Origin: Paenibacillus sp. IHBB 10380
GTDB lineage: Bacteria; Bacillota; Bacilli; Paenibacillales; Paenibacillaceae
DNA: 64,000 nt
NCBI RefSeq assembly: GCF_000949425.1
Contig: NZ_CP010976.1
Coordinates: forward strand, 4,712,001-4,776,000
Direction: 5' to 3'
Shown here: positions 63,165-64,000 of the stretch, piece after piece
How positions within the stretch are numbered: position 1 is the first letter of the stretch
Layout: each line of letters starts with the position of its first letter
Program-made: the position numbers and the translations under genes
The notes under the pieces: generated by a model
What the model saw: only the letters and a program-made list of their open reading frames with translations
The model's database searches: none
Told to the model about the DNA's origin: nothing

Positions 63165-63860
63165 TTATACAATATCGACTCTGTCAATATTTCTAAAAGT
63201 AAAATAGGCTACGCATACACCTATCAGACCTAGTGTAAGAGGAATCGCGATAATAGAACTAAGTGTGAAACCACCATTGTTAGAGTTCACCACTCCAATA
63301 ATCAATAGGGATGACACAATCGTTGTAGGGACTGATTTCTTCCGCATTCCAAAATATAAAGAAATTAGACTCATCCCCGTGGCCGCTATAGCCTGAACGA
63401 TAATATTGACGAACTCTAGAGAGATCCAATTGCTAGTTAGATCATTTTGAACGAAGTGGGAGTAATCATTAACAATGACAAAAGACCCTGCTACAAACAC
63501 ATTTGAAACTACGATCACGATGAATGTCATCCCCGTAATCAGAATGATCTTAGCGAGAATGATCTTTTTACGTTGAATCGGGTAGGTAAACAGAACGGAT
63601 ATCGTATTATTCTTATATTCATCAATAATTAATTTAGCAAAGAGCACGGATGCAAAAATAACAAACGTCACTCGTACGAATGTTCCGACTAACCCCAGTG
63701 CTTCAGTTAGACCTGAATAGGTAGATCTACCCTCTAGCCCGTCCGCATAAGGTATAAAGCACATGAATAGAACGATCAACAGGTTCGCAATAACAGCCCC
63801 TTTAAAGTACCATCCAAATTTATTCTTCTTCATCTCAAGCTTCATCAAGTTAACCAACAT
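63165..63860 (-). CDS. ABC-2-type transporter permease
   Basis: The 231-residue protein has six spans and the cytoplasmic signature DEYKNNTISVLFTYPIQRKKIILAKII, typical of BcrB/LtnE/ABC-2 permeases that work with antibiotic-resistance ATPases. GGGGGG lies about 7 bases before the ATG at 63860. It overlaps the ATPase gene by 11 bases, so the two are coupled. The usual role is export or self-protection against bacitracin- or lantibiotic-like peptides; the substrate is not readable. Confidence 0.9.
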   Translation of the reverse strand: MLVNLMKLEMKKNKFGWYFKGAVIANLLIVLFMCFIPYADGLEGRSTYSGLTEALGLVGTFVRVTFVIFASVLFAKLIIDEYKNNTISVLFTYPIQRKKIILAKIILITGMTFIVIVVSNVFVAGSFVIVNDYSHFVQNDLTSNWISLEFVNIIVQAIAATGMSLISLYFGMRKKSVPTTIVSSLLIIGVVNSNNGGFTLSSIIAIPLTLGLIGVCVAYFTFRNIDRVDIV

Positions 63861-64000
63861 TCTCCATCCCCCCGATTTGTGTTAAGAAGTATTCCTCTAA
63901 CGATGCCGTCTTTTTATTAATTGATTCAATGGCCACATCGTTTAGGATCAATGTTTTGGAAATGTCCGACTGGGCTATGGTAGTATCATAAATACGAATA
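63850..64000 (-). CDS. ABC transporter ATP-binding protein (partial, C-terminal end)
   Basis: The last 49 codons read from the right edge include RIYDTTIAQSDISKTLILN and SINKKTASLEEYFLTQIGG, ending MENVG. The SLEEYFLxxIGG ending is characteristic of BcrA-type exporter ATPases. The stop overlaps the start of the permease gene. The nucleotide-binding motifs lie outside the window. Confidence 0.8.
   Translation of the reverse strand, partial: IRIYDTTIAQSDISKTLILNDVAIESINKKTASLEEYFLTQIGGMENVG

Overview
The window reads as a chromosomal segment of a low-to-medium GC Gram-positive bacterium, most likely Paenibacillus or a close relative in the Bacillales. The basis is strong AGGAGG-type ribosome sites with frequent TTG and GTG starts, copper-amine-oxidase-N-terminal-type secreted proteins, an AraC regulator fused to a siderophore-binding domain (Btr style), a Bce-type antibiotic-sensing module, and B. 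subtilis-like gene pairs (DUF1641-ndh, nupNOPQ, greA, rlmN, udk). I see no rRNA, tRNA, CRISPR array, prophage or intact insertion sequence.

Layout. 1-7.7 kb holds a partial membrane protein, an SgrR-type regulator, a divergent LysR/CynX-type transporter pair, and a Fur-boxed iron pair: a lipoprotein siderophore-binding protein and an AraC regulator carrying a second, clearly related copy of the same binding domain. 7.7-16.5 kb is housekeeping: greA, ndh with its DUF1641 partner, a peptide symporter, rlmN, a 3-hydroxyisobutyrate-dehydrogenase-type enzyme and a membrane-anchored EEP-fold hydrolase. 16.5-25.6 kb is a nucleoside/purine salvage block: an AzgA-type permease, the operon deoB-nupN-nupO-nupP-nupQ, a divergent Crp/Fnr regulator and deoD. 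A Crp-like palindrome lies in front of deoD.

25.6-37 kb is mixed: an AraC regulator divergent from a quinone-reductase-like flavoprotein, a decayed IS3 fragment, a small GIY-YIG protein, udk, a four-repeat secreted protein, a GH20 hexosaminidase, an MFS exporter and a HEAT-repeat protein. Three copies of a roughly 95-bp two-hairpin repeat lie in intergenic spaces at 13.4, 29.3 and 35.3 kb. A different 150-bp long inverted repeat sits at 31.2 kb.

37-50 kb is rich in cell-envelope functions: an orphan BlaI with its palindromic operator, a VanY-type carboxypeptidase, a PdaC-like secreted protein, a beta-lactamase-fold serine hydrolase (probable ATT start), an NlpC/P60 hydrolase and a complete Bce-type RR-HK-ABC module with a BceR-like box in front of the transporter genes. 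Within this block, a PAS-containing soluble chemoreceptor is divergent from a CarH-like B12-dependent photoreceptor regulator. Their intergenic region holds three direct repeats at exactly 11-bp spacing, the arrangement expected of a CarH operator.

50-64 kb holds a metallophosphoesterase, a LysR/EamA pair, an MhqO-like ring-cleaving dioxygenase with an MhqR-like palindrome, an MFS exporter, and a neighbouring metzincin-like protease and DUF1036 protein that share a lysine-rich C-terminal tail. These are followed by a frameshifted gene, a Cache-type chemoreceptor, a polysaccharide deacetylase, remnants of an ECF sigma factor and of an Lrp/AsnC regulator, and the start of an ABC-2 export operon that leaves the window.

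The items most worth following are the CarH/chemoreceptor intergenic operator, the shared-tail protease/DUF1036 pair, the duplicated siderophore-binding domain and the three-copy structured repeat. All functional statements are inferred by reading; no database search was run.
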